Shown here: positions 45,367 to 52,811 of the stretch, one piece after another
How the letters are laid out: each line of letters starts with the position of its first letter
Numbering within the stretch: position 1 is the stretch's first letter
Assembly (NCBI RefSeq): GCF_001187725.1
Contig: NZ_LGIQ01000009.1
Span: 1,058,547-1,122,546, forward strand
Source: Brevibacillus reuszeri
GTDB lineage: Bacteria > Bacillota > Bacilli > Brevibacillales > Brevibacillaceae
Reading direction: 5' to 3'
Length of the DNA stretch: 64,000 bases
Position numbers and translations under genes: made by a program
Notes under the pieces: generated by a model
The model's input: only the letters and a program-made list of their open reading frames with translations
What the model was told of the DNA's origin: nothing
Database searches by the model: none

Positions 45367-45386
45367 TATTCTTCGCCTTTTCCCAT
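45366..45386 (-). CDS. Six-codon leader ORF with strong ribosome binding site
   Basis: AGGAGG at 45393-45398 is followed seven bases later by ATG and the reading frame MGKGEE, then TAA. It overlaps the ATG of the 31-residue ORF by one base. Such mini-ORFs can regulate translation of what follows. It is reported because the ribosome binding site is otherwise unexplained. Confidence 0.3.
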   Translation of the reverse strand: MGKGEE

Positions 45387-45465
45387 CCTGTATCCTCCTG
45401 CTATCAGTATAAAGGCAAATCTTTTTTATTAGTGTGATCCATGTTACATTTTTCGATTTTTTTAT

Positions 45466-45513
45466 AAAAAAGAAATGGATAGAGCTCAGATTTCTCTGAT
45501 TACTCTATCCATT
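45466..45513 (-). terminator. Terminator of the YheC/D-type gene
   Basis: Perfect 11-bp stem AATGGATAGAG / CTCTATCCATT followed by TCTTTTTTATAAA on the minus strand, just after the stop at 45519. It separates that gene from the peptide cassette. Confidence 0.88.
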
Positions 45514-45518
45514 CGTCA

Positions 45519-46637
45519 TTAGCGATTGGCTGCTTTTGCGGAGAGCCTGGTCTCGCGACTGTCCTGCCCTCTCGTTTTCGCCAAGTACATCGCATATTCG
45601 AGTGGTCTGGAAATGGCTTGCTTATACTGCTGCACAGCTCCCATCTCGCGGAATATTTCGCGTGCGGGCTTCGGATTAACTTCGATTAGCCAGGCCCTCC
45701 CGTTGACGTCAATTCCGATATCCAACCCGAATTCCACCATTCTCCCAAAATGATTCTCCAACGTCTCTGCTGTCTGAAAAGCAAGCTGCTCACAATCCTC
45801 CACAATTTGGGCAGATCGCTCCGCTCCAAACCGAGGCTGCAAAAAGGTGGTAACAGGAATTGCCTTGCCACCGCCATGCAGGTTGGAGGTTGCGCTGCGC
45901 TCACCACCTACACGAATCCCGTGCCCCGTAATTCGCCAGTCGCCTTGGCCATCCTTTTGGATCAAAAGACGCATGTCTACTGCACGAGCCGGAACGAGTT
46001 GCAGTCTCAACCCTTGCTGAACGATGTACTTCTCACTTCTCGTCCAGCGATCTACCCAGCGATGAACAGATGATACCTGCTTTAGCACTGTCGCGACCTT
46101 TGCCCGTTGTTTGTCCCTGCCTAACAAGCGATATCCATCTGACGTCTTCTCGATGCTGAGGATGTTTCGCCCCCCGGTTCCATTCAACGGCTTTACATAA
46201 AGGAGAGAATGCCGCCCCAGCATTTTGACCAGATTGGTTCGATTGTACAGCCAGGTTTCCGGCAGCCACCGATGCATACGGGTATCCCGTTGGAGAACAT
46301 CATGAACCCGCCATTTGTTAGCCAGACGGTTATTCGCATACAAAAAATGGCTCGTACGGCGAAAAGCTACATAATCTTTAAAAGCTTGGGTGGGAGTGTA
46401 CCGATAGCGGTCAAAAACCGCATCAGGCCGATCAAAAATACGTCCCTGAAATTTTCCGCCAGCATCCAGTACATAACCCCTGACCTGCTTGCCTGATGCA
46501 AGCACATCTTTTGGGGAAAACAGGAAAACTGTACTGCCCAGCTCTTGTCCTGCCCGGAGTAAACGCCGAAAATAAGCTGGCTCTGCAAATTTTTTGCCTT
46601 CTCGCCAGGTCAGGATTCCGATGATGGGTCGTTTCAT
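45519..46637 (-). CDS. YheC/YheD-family ATP-grasp protein (spore-coat type)
   Basis: A 372-residue ATP-grasp protein of the YheC/YheD family, whose Bacillus members are linked with the endospore coat. The N-terminal part is IIGILTWREGKKFAEPAYFRR, followed by NNRLANKWRVHDVLQ, an ATP-binding loop LYVKPLNGTGGRNILSIE, the metal-binding region FGLDIGIDVNGRAWLIEVNPKPAR and a late RP-loop. ATP-grasp enzymes join carboxylates to amines or thiols; the substrate here is not known. The ATG at 46637 follows GAGAGGGTG. It has its own terminator, so it is not in the downstream peptide cassette. It suggests a sporulating host. Confidence 0.9.
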   Translation of the reverse strand: MKRPIIGILTWREGKKFAEPAYFRRLLRAGQELGSTVFLFSPKDVLASGKQVRGYVLDAGGKFQGRIFDRPDAVFDRYRYTPTQAFKDYVAFRRTSHFLYANNRLANKWRVHDVLQRDTRMHRWLPETWLYNRTNLVKMLGRHSLLYVKPLNGTGGRNILSIEKTSDGYRLLGRDKQRAKVATVLKQVSSVHRWVDRWTRSEKYIVQQGLRLQLVPARAVDMRLLIQKDGQGDWRITGHGIRVGGERSATSNLHGGGKAIPVTTFLQPRFGAERSAQIVEDCEQLAFQTAETLENHFGRMVEFGLDIGIDVNGRAWLIEVNPKPAREIFREMGAVQQYKQAISRPLEYAMYLAKTRGQDSRETRLSAKAANR

Positions 46638-46699
46638 GAATGCACCCTCTCTCGTTTCCTCCCTGGCAGTTTATTCACCTACCAGCCAGTTGGCGCTTC

Positions 46700-47605
46700 C
46701 TACAGCTTCTTTTCCAAGGATAACAGGTCTTCTGGCAAAGGGGCTTGTGCTTCTACGACCTGCTGGCTAAACGGATGCTCAAAGCGCAGAATAGCCCCGT
46801 GCAGCGCTTGTCTTTGGATAAGATCACGTTTGCCGCCGTACAGCTCATCTCCCAGCAGCGGGTGACCGATATAGCTCAGATGAACCCGAATCTGATGGGT
46901 ACGACCTGTTTCTAGCCGACATTCCAGTTGGGTCGCTGTTTTGTACCGCTCACGAACCTGGTAATGGGTGATGGCCTGGTCGCCATTTGGCGTAACCCGT
47001 CTTCTAGTCGGATGATTGCGGTCTTTTCCAATCGGCTCGTTGATCTTCCCGCTGTCTTTAGACACCCTGCCATGAACAAATGCCCAATATGTACGCTTGA
47101 TTTTTCTCTCACGTAAAAGCTCATCCAGAAGAGCGGATGCCCACGCATGCTTGGCATAAAGCACAACGCCTGAGGTGTCCTGGTCAAGTCGGTGAACGTG
47201 TCTTACTTTTGCTTGCAGACCCGTCCGAAAAAAATGACCCGCTACCAAATGATCCAGCGTGAGATGGTGATGCGATTCGGTTGGATGCAAAAGCAGCCCA
47301 ACCGGCTTGTTGACAATCAGCAAGTGATCATCTTCATACAGGATGTCAGGCACCTCACTCGCGGGATCTAGGCCGAGCGGCTCTGGCGGACACAAGCGCA
47401 AGCGAATTTCCTGACCCTCTGCACCTTTTATATGCTGGGCAACTGGCTCACCGTCAAGCAGAACCTCTTTGTACTGGAATAAAAGATGGACCTGTTTACG
47501 GGGGAGCTTCCACTCTTCCCGCAACAGGTTCCCAATAGGGGTATCGGCATCTTCTGCACGTAAATGGGTAATGAGCCATTCCCCTTCTTTTTTCATGACT
47601 TGCAT
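46700..47605 (-). CDS. RluA-family pseudouridine synthase
   Basis: A 301-residue RNA-modifying enzyme converting specific uridines of rRNA or tRNA to pseudouridine. An N-terminal S4-like part (LLREEWKLPRKQVHLLFQYKEVLLDGE, around residues 25-55) precedes the catalytic domain with the RluA motif HRLDQDTSG, catalytic Asp141. Further blocks are KRTYWAFVHGRV, QLECRLETGRTHQIRVHL and HPLLGDELYGG. The start at 47605 follows AGGGAGATAC; a second ATG lies three codons later. Which uridine is modified cannot be decided. Confidence 0.93.
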   Translation of the reverse strand: MQVMKKEGEWLITHLRAEDADTPIGNLLREEWKLPRKQVHLLFQYKEVLLDGEPVAQHIKGAEGQEIRLRLCPPEPLGLDPASEVPDILYEDDHLLIVNKPVGLLLHPTESHHHLTLDHLVAGHFFRTGLQAKVRHVHRLDQDTSGVVLYAKHAWASALLDELLRERKIKRTYWAFVHGRVSKDSGKINEPIGKDRNHPTRRRVTPNGDQAITHYQVRERYKTATQLECRLETGRTHQIRVHLSYIGHPLLGDELYGGKRDLIQRQALHGAILRFEHPFSQQVVEAQAPLPEDLLSLEKKL

Positions 47606-47638
47606 GGGTTTGTATCTCCCTGTCTTGTGATCTCTTTT

Positions 47639-47986
47639 TTAAGCCTCTTCCAAGCCTTTGCTCACTTGAATAACGCGATCCAGAAAATGCTCGATTTCAT
47701 CGCGGCTTTTGCCCAGCTTGCTAACAAAACGAATCAATTCCTTCCCTTCTTGGAAAGCGATGAAGCTAGGAATGCCGAATACATCCAGTTTTTGTGACAA
47801 ATCAGGTAGCGTGTCACGATTTACTTCTATCATGTCCAGATCAGCCTTGTATTTTTCCTCGACCGCTGGCATGAATGGGTCGATTCGATGGCAATCTGGG
47901 CACCAATCGGTGAAAAATTTGACAATAACAGGTTTCGTATTAGAAATGATTTGTTCAAAGTCTGCTTCAGTTTTAATCTCTCTCAT
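47639..47986 (-). CDS. Thioredoxin-like protein
   Basis: A 115-residue cytoplasmic thioredoxin-fold protein with active site Cys29-Pro-Asp-Cys32 ([10 protein letters not shown]) instead of the usual CGPC, and the cis-Pro region [13 protein letters not shown]. This CPDC-type form is common in small accessory thioredoxins of Bacilli. The ATG at 47986 follows GGAGG by ten bases; upstream in-frame codons have no site. It is followed 33 bases later by the pseudouridine synthase gene on the same strand, probably an operon. Confidence 0.92.
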   Translation of the reverse strand: MREIKTEADFEQIISNTKPVIVKFFTDWCPDCHRIDPFMPAVEEKYKADLDMIEVNRDTLPDLSQKLDVFGIPSFIAFQEGKELIRFVSKLGKSRDEIEHFLDRVIQVSKGLEEA

Positions 47987-48162
47987 GGTTGATCTGCCTC
48001 CCATAATGATTTGGCAATAGTGTATCATAGCTTTTGCTTTTTTGTGTAATCCAGAAGTGCAACGCCTATTTTTTGGGTGTGAAACAATTGCCATTACTAA
48101 CAATTCGACTATCGGAAATGATATGGCTTGTAAGGACAAGAATCCAAAAGGATGGTGTGAAG

Positions 48163-48387
48163 ATGAAAAAGTTTGCTGCTTTTGTAATGGTCCTCTGCTT
48201 GCTGGGTTCTGCTCTGCCTGTTTCTGCCGCTACTCACGATGATCACACGAAAAAGCATCACAAGGTTCACACAAAATCTCACCACATGAAGACAAAAGCT
48301 CACAAAATGCATACAAAAGCTCTGGGCAAAGCGCACATCAAGGCGATGCCGAAAACAGGCATGGGCGGCGCTAGCGAAATGGAATAA
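48163..48387 (+). CDS. Secreted His/Lys-rich protein with MPKTG motif, candidate sortase substrate
   Basis: A 74-residue protein. The signal peptide ([22 protein letters not shown]) ends at about residue 22; to keep the quote short its core is [10 protein letters not shown]. The mature part is extremely rich in His, Lys and Thr ([18 protein letters not shown]), so it could bind metals or nucleic acids. Near the end lies MPKTG (residues 62-66), similar to the LPxTG sortase motif, but followed only by MGGASEME, without the usual membrane segment and positive tail. A sortase gene follows 50 bases later, separated by a G7/C7 hairpin. The ATG at 48163 has GGATGG upstream. Confidence 0.8.
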   Translation: MKKFAAFVMVLCLLGSALPVSAATHDDHTKKHHKVHTKSHHMKTKAHKMHTKALGKAHIKAMPKTGMGGASEME

Positions 48388-48409
48388 GGGGGGGCCTCCC
48401 CCCCTTTTT
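48388..48409 (+). terminator. G7-CCT-C7 hairpin between substrate and sortase genes
   Basis: A perfect 7-bp all-G:C stem (G at 48388-48394, C at 48398-48404) with a three-base loop and TTTTT after it. It can act as a terminator that reduces read-through from the small-protein gene into the sortase gene. The ribosome binding site AAGGAG of the sortase comes after it. Confidence 0.8.
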
Positions 48410-48437
48410 ACTTCGTTTGTGTAAGGAGACTTGCTGC

Positions 48438-49115
48438 ATGAAGAATACGTTAATGAAATGGCTCCTGATCGGTCTCGTTCTATCTGGCTGTAATCATGTT
48501 ACCCAGTCCCCTCCCGCTCAGCCCATGCCCGTACAAGAAATCGCACAGCCACAAGAAGTAGAGCCGGAGCAAATGGCGATTGTTTACGGCCCGGCAGTAC
48601 CACCCAAGAAAAGAATGGTCCCAGCTGCCCCTCTTTCTAACGGGCTTAATCCGAAGCGCATAGAAATCCCTTCCATTGATCTTCATGCCGTTGTGGAGCC
48701 CGTTGGTGTTTTAGCTAATGGTCAAATGGATGTACCAAAAGCATTTGATCATGTAGGCATCCTGTCACCATGGACGAAGCCGGGAATGAAGGGCAACGCG
48801 GTAATGGCCGGGCATTTTGATCACTATACAGGACCCGCTATCTTCTATAACCTGCGAAAGCTACAAGCCGGAGACCACATCAAAATTTTAGAGGAAACCG
48901 GGAAGCATTTAACCTTTGAAGTAAAACGGGTTGTCAGCTATAAAAATAACGAAGCACCTATTGAAGAAATTTTTGGTACTTCTGATAAAGCGCATCTCAA
49001 CCTGATAACATGTGCAGGGAAGTTCAACAAGAAAAAACAGGAGCATGCCCGTCGACTTGTCGTATTTTCAGAGCTTGTACAGGAAGAAAATGTGCAATTG
49101 GAAAAAGCCCAGTGA
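48438..49115 (+). CDS. Class F sortase with lipoprotein anchor
   Basis: A 225-residue sortase-fold transpeptidase. Catalytic residues are His126 in MAGHFDHY, Cys192 in LITCAG, and Arg205 or 206 in HARRLVVFSE; the class F form is seen in RIEIPSIDLHAVVEP and PAIFYNLRKL. The N-terminus carries a lipobox (VLSGC, Cys18) rather than a plain membrane helix, and a Pro-rich linker (residues 24-70) leads to the catalytic domain. The ATG at 48438 follows AAGGAG by nine bases. It lies after the MPKTG protein, which may be its substrate, and shares a bidirectional terminator with the convergent LysR gene. Confidence 0.88.
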   Translation: MKNTLMKWLLIGLVLSGCNHVTQSPPAQPMPVQEIAQPQEVEPEQMAIVYGPAVPPKKRMVPAAPLSNGLNPKRIEIPSIDLHAVVEPVGVLANGQMDVPKAFDHVGILSPWTKPGMKGNAVMAGHFDHYTGPAIFYNLRKLQAGDHIKILEETGKHLTFEVKRVVSYKNNEAPIEEIFGTSDKAHLNLITCAGKFNKKKQEHARRLVVFSELVQEENVQLEKAQ

Positions 49116-49146
49116 TCGCGATAAATAGCGGCACTTTGGGCTTTTT
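49102..49146. terminator. Bidirectional terminator after the sortase gene
   Basis: Stem AAAAAGCCCA-GTG ... CAC-TT-TGGGCTTTTT overlapping the sortase stop codon; T-runs on both strands serve the convergent LysR gene too. Confidence 0.85.
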
Positions 49147-49150
49147 CTAC

Positions 49151-50038
49151 TTATATTTTTCCACCCTGTTCAATCAACAATTGAACAAACGTTTCTGCAG
49201 GGCGTGAAAGCGGTCTGTCCTTTCGATAGGCAACTACCAGCGTACGTGATGGCTTGGAGTTGATTCGTACATAGACAGGCGGTTCGACGGTACCAGGGGC
49301 CATGGTGATCATCTTCGGTGCGAAAGACAGTCCCATTCCGGCTGCAACCAGCGACTGAGCCGTTTGGATATTGCTGCTTTCAAACACAATTCGAGGACGA
49401 AACCCAGCCTGCTCGCAGAGGCGCAAAGAAACCGTACGAAAGCCTTGTCCTTCCTTTAGCAAAATAAAGGGCTGGTCCGCGACCTCTGTCAATTCCACCT
49501 CGTCCCTGTCAGCTAATGGATGATGCGGAGGCACTGCTAAAAAGATTTCCTCTTTGATCGCTGGAACAATCTCCAGAGAAGGATCGCTGATTGGCATTGT
49601 CAGCAGGCTAACATCAATTTTTCCTCTTACAAGCAATTGTTCCAAATGGCTAGAAGTGTCCTCCATCAATTGGAGCTCAACACCCGGAAACTGCTTTGTA
49701 AAGGTTGTCAGTACTCTCGGGAGCACATACGCTCCTGTTATGGGTAGACTTCCAACCAACAGCTTTCCGCTCTCTCCTACTGCATAAGAGCGCATTTCAC
49801 GCTCTAGCCCTTCTGACATATCGACTAGCGTCTGGGCGACTTGTACAAAACGCTGACCGGCATCCGTTAGCTCCACATGCTGCGGCAGACGATGAAACAA
49901 GCTCACTCCGAGAATTTTTTCTAGCTTGGCAATCTGTTGGGACAGCGATGGCTGAGCCAAGTGCAACCGGTTTGCTGCCCGTGAAAAACTGCGTTCTTCC
50001 GCTACTGCCAGGACATAGCGAACTTGTCGTAACTCCAT
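49151..50038 (-). CDS. LysR-type transcriptional regulator, divergent from leuCD
   Basis: A 295-residue LysR regulator with the winged HTH at residues 1-60 (ELRQVRYVLAVAEERSFSRAA, as RYVLAVAEERSFSRAANRL; QPSLSQQIAKLEKILG) and the substrate domain from about 90 to 290. I use the ATG at 50038 because GGGAGG lies five bases upstream. It is divergent from leuC with only about 115 bases between, so it may control leuCD, as leucine-linked LysR proteins do elsewhere. Other targets cannot be excluded. Confidence 0.93.
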   Translation of the reverse strand: MELRQVRYVLAVAEERSFSRAANRLHLAQPSLSQQIAKLEKILGVSLFHRLPQHVELTDAGQRFVQVAQTLVDMSEGLEREMRSYAVGESGKLLVGSLPITGAYVLPRVLTTFTKQFPGVELQLMEDTSSHLEQLLVRGKIDVSLLTMPISDPSLEIVPAIKEEIFLAVPPHHPLADRDEVELTEVADQPFILLKEGQGFRTVSLRLCEQAGFRPRIVFESSNIQTAQSLVAAGMGLSFAPKMITMAPGTVEPPVYVRINSKPSRTLVVAYRKDRPLSRPAETFVQLLIEQGGKI

Positions 50039-50154
50039 AAAAACCTCCCGATAGGCAAAAACTATCCTTCTCATAATTATTATATCTTTGAACTATTTTC
50101 TTTGCCATGATACAACCGTTGTAAGAGTTTTCGCACGAAGGAGGAGGAATCACT

Positions 50155-51585
50155 ATGAAAGCCCGTACTATGTTTGAAAAGATTTGGGACAATCATGCGA
50201 TCCACGAAGAAGCTGGTAAACCGAGCCTCTTGTACATTGACCTGCACCTGGTTCACGAGGTGACTTCCCCGCAAGCATTTGAAGGACTTCGTTTGGCTGG
50301 TCGACAAGTACGTCGCCCGGAGCTGACTTTTGCAACGATGGACCATAACGTTCCTACAGCAGATCGCTTCAACGTAAAAGATCCGATCTCCCGTCAGCAG
50401 ATGGAAACATTGACTGAAAACTGCAAAGAGTTTGGGATTACACTTGCTGACCTGAACAGTCCTGACCAAGGGATCGTACACGTAATCGGTCCTGAGCTCG
50501 GACTGACTCATCCAGGCAAGACAATTGTTTGTGGTGACAGCCATACTTCCACTCATGGTGCATTCGGTGCCCTCGCTTTTGGTATCGGTACGAGTGAAGT
50601 TGAGCATGTCCTCGCTACCCAATGTCTCCAGCAGCTGAAGCCAAAAACAATGGAAGTGCGTGTAAACGGCGACCTGCCATTTGGTGTAAGTGCAAAGGAC
50701 TTGATTTTGGCGATTATTGCAAAATACGGAACTGATTTCGCAACTGGTTATGTCGTTGAATATACTGGCGCTGCCATCCGCAGCCTGACGATGGAAGAGC
50801 GCATGACCGTCTGCAATATGACAATCGAGGGTGGTGCTCGTGCAGGACTGATCGCTCCAGACCAAACCACTTTTGATTATTTGCAAGGCAAGCGCTTTGT
50901 CCCACAAGGCGAAGACTTCCTCGCTGCTGTTGAAGCTTGGAAACAGCTGTGCACAGACGAAGGCGCACAATATGATACCTGTGTAGAGATCGACGCTACT
51001 CAGATCGCTCCGCAAGTAACATGGGGAACCAGCCCTGGCATGGGTACAAATATCACAAATACCGTTCCAGACCCTGAGTCCTTTGAAACAACTGCCCAGC
51101 GCAAGGCTGCCGGTGATGCTCTTGCCTATATGGATCTGAAACCAGGCACACCGATGAGTGAAATTAAAATCGACCGTGTATTTATTGGCTCCTGTACGAA
51201 TGGTCGGATCGAGGACCTGCGAAAAGCAGCTGAAGTAGCAAAAGGTCGCAAGGTCTCCCCTTCCGTACATGCCATGGTTGTTCCAGGCTCCCAAGCAGTT
51301 AAACAGCTTGCTGAGCAAGAAGGTCTGCACCTCATTTTCCAGGAAGCTGGCTTTGACTGGCGCGAATCTGGCTGCTCCATGTGTCTCGCTATGAACCCAG
51401 ATATCCTGTCAGAAGGCGAGCGTTGCGCTTCTACTTCCAATCGTAACTTCGAAGGCCGTCAAGGACGCGGTGGACGCACTCACCTTGTCAGCCCTGAAAT
51501 GGCTGCAGCAGCGGCGATTGCTGGTCACTTTGTTGATGTACGCGAATGGAAAAGCGAAAACGCAAGCAAGGAGGTATTCCAATGA
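50155..51585 (+). CDS. leuC: 3-isopropylmalate dehydratase large subunit
   Basis: A 476-residue aconitase-family protein that with LeuD converts 2-isopropylmalate to 3-isopropylmalate in leucine synthesis. Cys ligands of the 4Fe-4S cluster lie in [11 protein letters not shown] and [10 protein letters not shown], and the active-site stretch [18 protein letters not shown] is intact. The ATG at 50155 follows AAGGAGGAGG. Its last codons overlap leuD by four bases (ATGA). The rest of the ilv-leu pathway is not in the window. Confidence 0.97.
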   Translation: MKARTMFEKIWDNHAIHEEAGKPSLLYIDLHLVHEVTSPQAFEGLRLAGRQVRRPELTFATMDHNVPTADRFNVKDPISRQQMETLTENCKEFGITLADLNSPDQGIVHVIGPELGLTHPGKTIVCGDSHTSTHGAFGALAFGIGTSEVEHVLATQCLQQLKPKTMEVRVNGDLPFGVSAKDLILAIIAKYGTDFATGYVVEYTGAAIRSLTMEERMTVCNMTIEGGARAGLIAPDQTTFDYLQGKRFVPQGEDFLAAVEAWKQLCTDEGAQYDTCVEIDATQIAPQVTWGTSPGMGTNITNTVPDPESFETTAQRKAAGDALAYMDLKPGTPMSEIKIDRVFIGSCTNGRIEDLRKAAEVAKGRKVSPSVHAMVVPGSQAVKQLAEQEGLHLIFQEAGFDWRESGCSMCLAMNPDILSEGERCASTSNRNFEGRQGRGGRTHLVSPEMAAAAAIAGHFVDVREWKSENASKEVFQ

Positions 51586-52169
51586 ATCCATTTGTCATCC
51601 ATAACGGACTCGTAGCACCCTTGGATCGTGTGAACGTCGATACTGACGCCATTATCCCGAAGCAGTTTTTGAAACGCATTGAACGCAGCGGATTCGGTCA
51701 ATTCCTGTTCTACGAATGGCGCTTTGCAGTTGATGGCTCCATCATCGATTCGTTCATCCTGAACACACCGGAATATAAAGATTCCTCGATTCTTCTTGCC
51801 CGAAATAACTTTGGCTGCGGCTCTTCACGTGAGCATGCACCGTGGGCTTTGTTGGACTATGGCTTCCGCGCAGTGATTGCTCCATCTTTCGCTGATATAT
51901 TCTACAATAACTGCTTCAAAAACGGCATCCTGCCAATCACTCTTAGTGAAGAACAGGTAGATGAGCTGTTCAATCGTGCACAAGGCAAAAAAGATTACCA
52001 ATTGACCATTGATCTGCAAGAACAGGTCGTTCGTGACAGCGAAGGTCTCTCCTACCCGTTCGAGGTAGATTCCTACCGCCGCTACTGCCTTTTGAATGGT
52101 CTTGATGATATCGGCATTACCTTGCAATATGAGGATAAAATTACAGCTTACGAGGCTAACCGCCGTTAG
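51582..52169 (+). CDS. leuD: 3-isopropylmalate dehydratase small subunit
   Basis: A 195-residue swivel-domain subunit that completes the LeuC active site. Family sequences are [39 protein letters not shown] and [20 protein letters not shown]. The ATG at 51582, seven bases after AAGGAGG, overlaps the leuC stop. It ends with its own terminator. Confidence 0.97.
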   Translation: MNPFVIHNGLVAPLDRVNVDTDAIIPKQFLKRIERSGFGQFLFYEWRFAVDGSIIDSFILNTPEYKDSSILLARNNFGCGSSREHAPWALLDYGFRAVIAPSFADIFYNNCFKNGILPITLSEEQVDELFNRAQGKKDYQLTIDLQEQVVRDSEGLSYPFEVDSYRRYCLLNGLDDIGITLQYEDKITAYEANRR

Positions 52170-52182
52170 TATCAACCATAGA

Positions 52183-52222
52183 GAAGCGAAGGCATGCATG
52201 AGCACAATGCCTTCGCTTTTTT
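52183..52222 (+). terminator. Terminator of leuCD
   Basis: Stem AGCGAAGGCAT ... ATGCCTTCGCT followed by TTTTTT. It lies just before the convergent GNAT gene. Confidence 0.9.
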
Positions 52223-52230
52223 GTGTTCGC

Positions 52231-52743
52231 CTACTCGTTTATCATCAGGTACATATGGGTTTCGTCTACGTAACGCTCCCCTATTTTCAACGCTTTTTTT
52301 TCAAAGCCATACGGGAGGAAGCCCATTTTTTCATAAAAGCGAGTGGCGGCAGGATTGGATGTCACGACTGCAAGCTGAACCTGGTCAACATCGCCCCGCT
52401 TCTTCAAATACGCAATTTCCTCTTGCATGAGCCCCGCTGCAATCCCTGTTCCTCGATGGGATTCACGTACATACATGGAGACAACCGAAACTTTGTGACG
52501 AGCCTTGGTCCCTCGATGTCGGAAGAAGCCGATGATTCCCACAATTTCACCTTCAACAAACGCTCCGAAAAAGCCGCTGTCCCCCGTGTGGGCATTCGAG
52601 AGCCTTTCTTTCCATTCAGCATCTGTTCGTTTGATCTCTTCTTCATACAAAGCTCCAAAAGCATCAGGATCTTTTTGCAATCCTTCCAGTCTTACCTTGG
52701 AAAAAGCTTTTGCATCCTCTGGTCCGAGTAACCGAATCTCCAT
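52231..52743 (-). CDS. GNAT-family N-acetyltransferase
   Basis: A 170-residue acetyltransferase with a clear acetyl-CoA loop VSMYVRESHRGTGIAAGLMQ (R..GIA) after the strands GEIVGIIGFFRH. C-terminal NPAATRFYEKMGFLPYGFE is the usual last helix and strand with Tyr as likely general acid. The ATG at 52743 lies ten bases after GAGGAG. The substrate is unknown. Confidence 0.92.
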   Translation of the reverse strand: MEIRLLGPEDAKAFSKVRLEGLQKDPDAFGALYEEEIKRTDAEWKERLSNAHTGDSGFFGAFVEGEIVGIIGFFRHRGTKARHKVSVVSMYVRESHRGTGIAAGLMQEEIAYLKKRGDVDQVQLAVVTSNPAATRFYEKMGFLPYGFEKKALKIGERYVDETHMYLMINE

Positions 52744-52811
52744 TGTCGTGCTGCTCCTCTCCCTGTACATATCCACTCATCATAGTAGACACAGGGAGGA
52801 TTGTAAAGAAC

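Noticed and set aside
45519-46637. YheC/D-type ATP-grasp gene as peptide ligase of the neighbouring cassette
   Set aside because: A strong terminator (45466-45513) separates it from the cassette, and its family is tied to spore coat; kept as a separate gene.
50080-51330. Long minus-strand ORF of 416 codons opposite leuC
   Set aside because: Cys-, Phe- and Ser-rich translation without motif or ribosome binding site; it mirrors the codon use of leuC.
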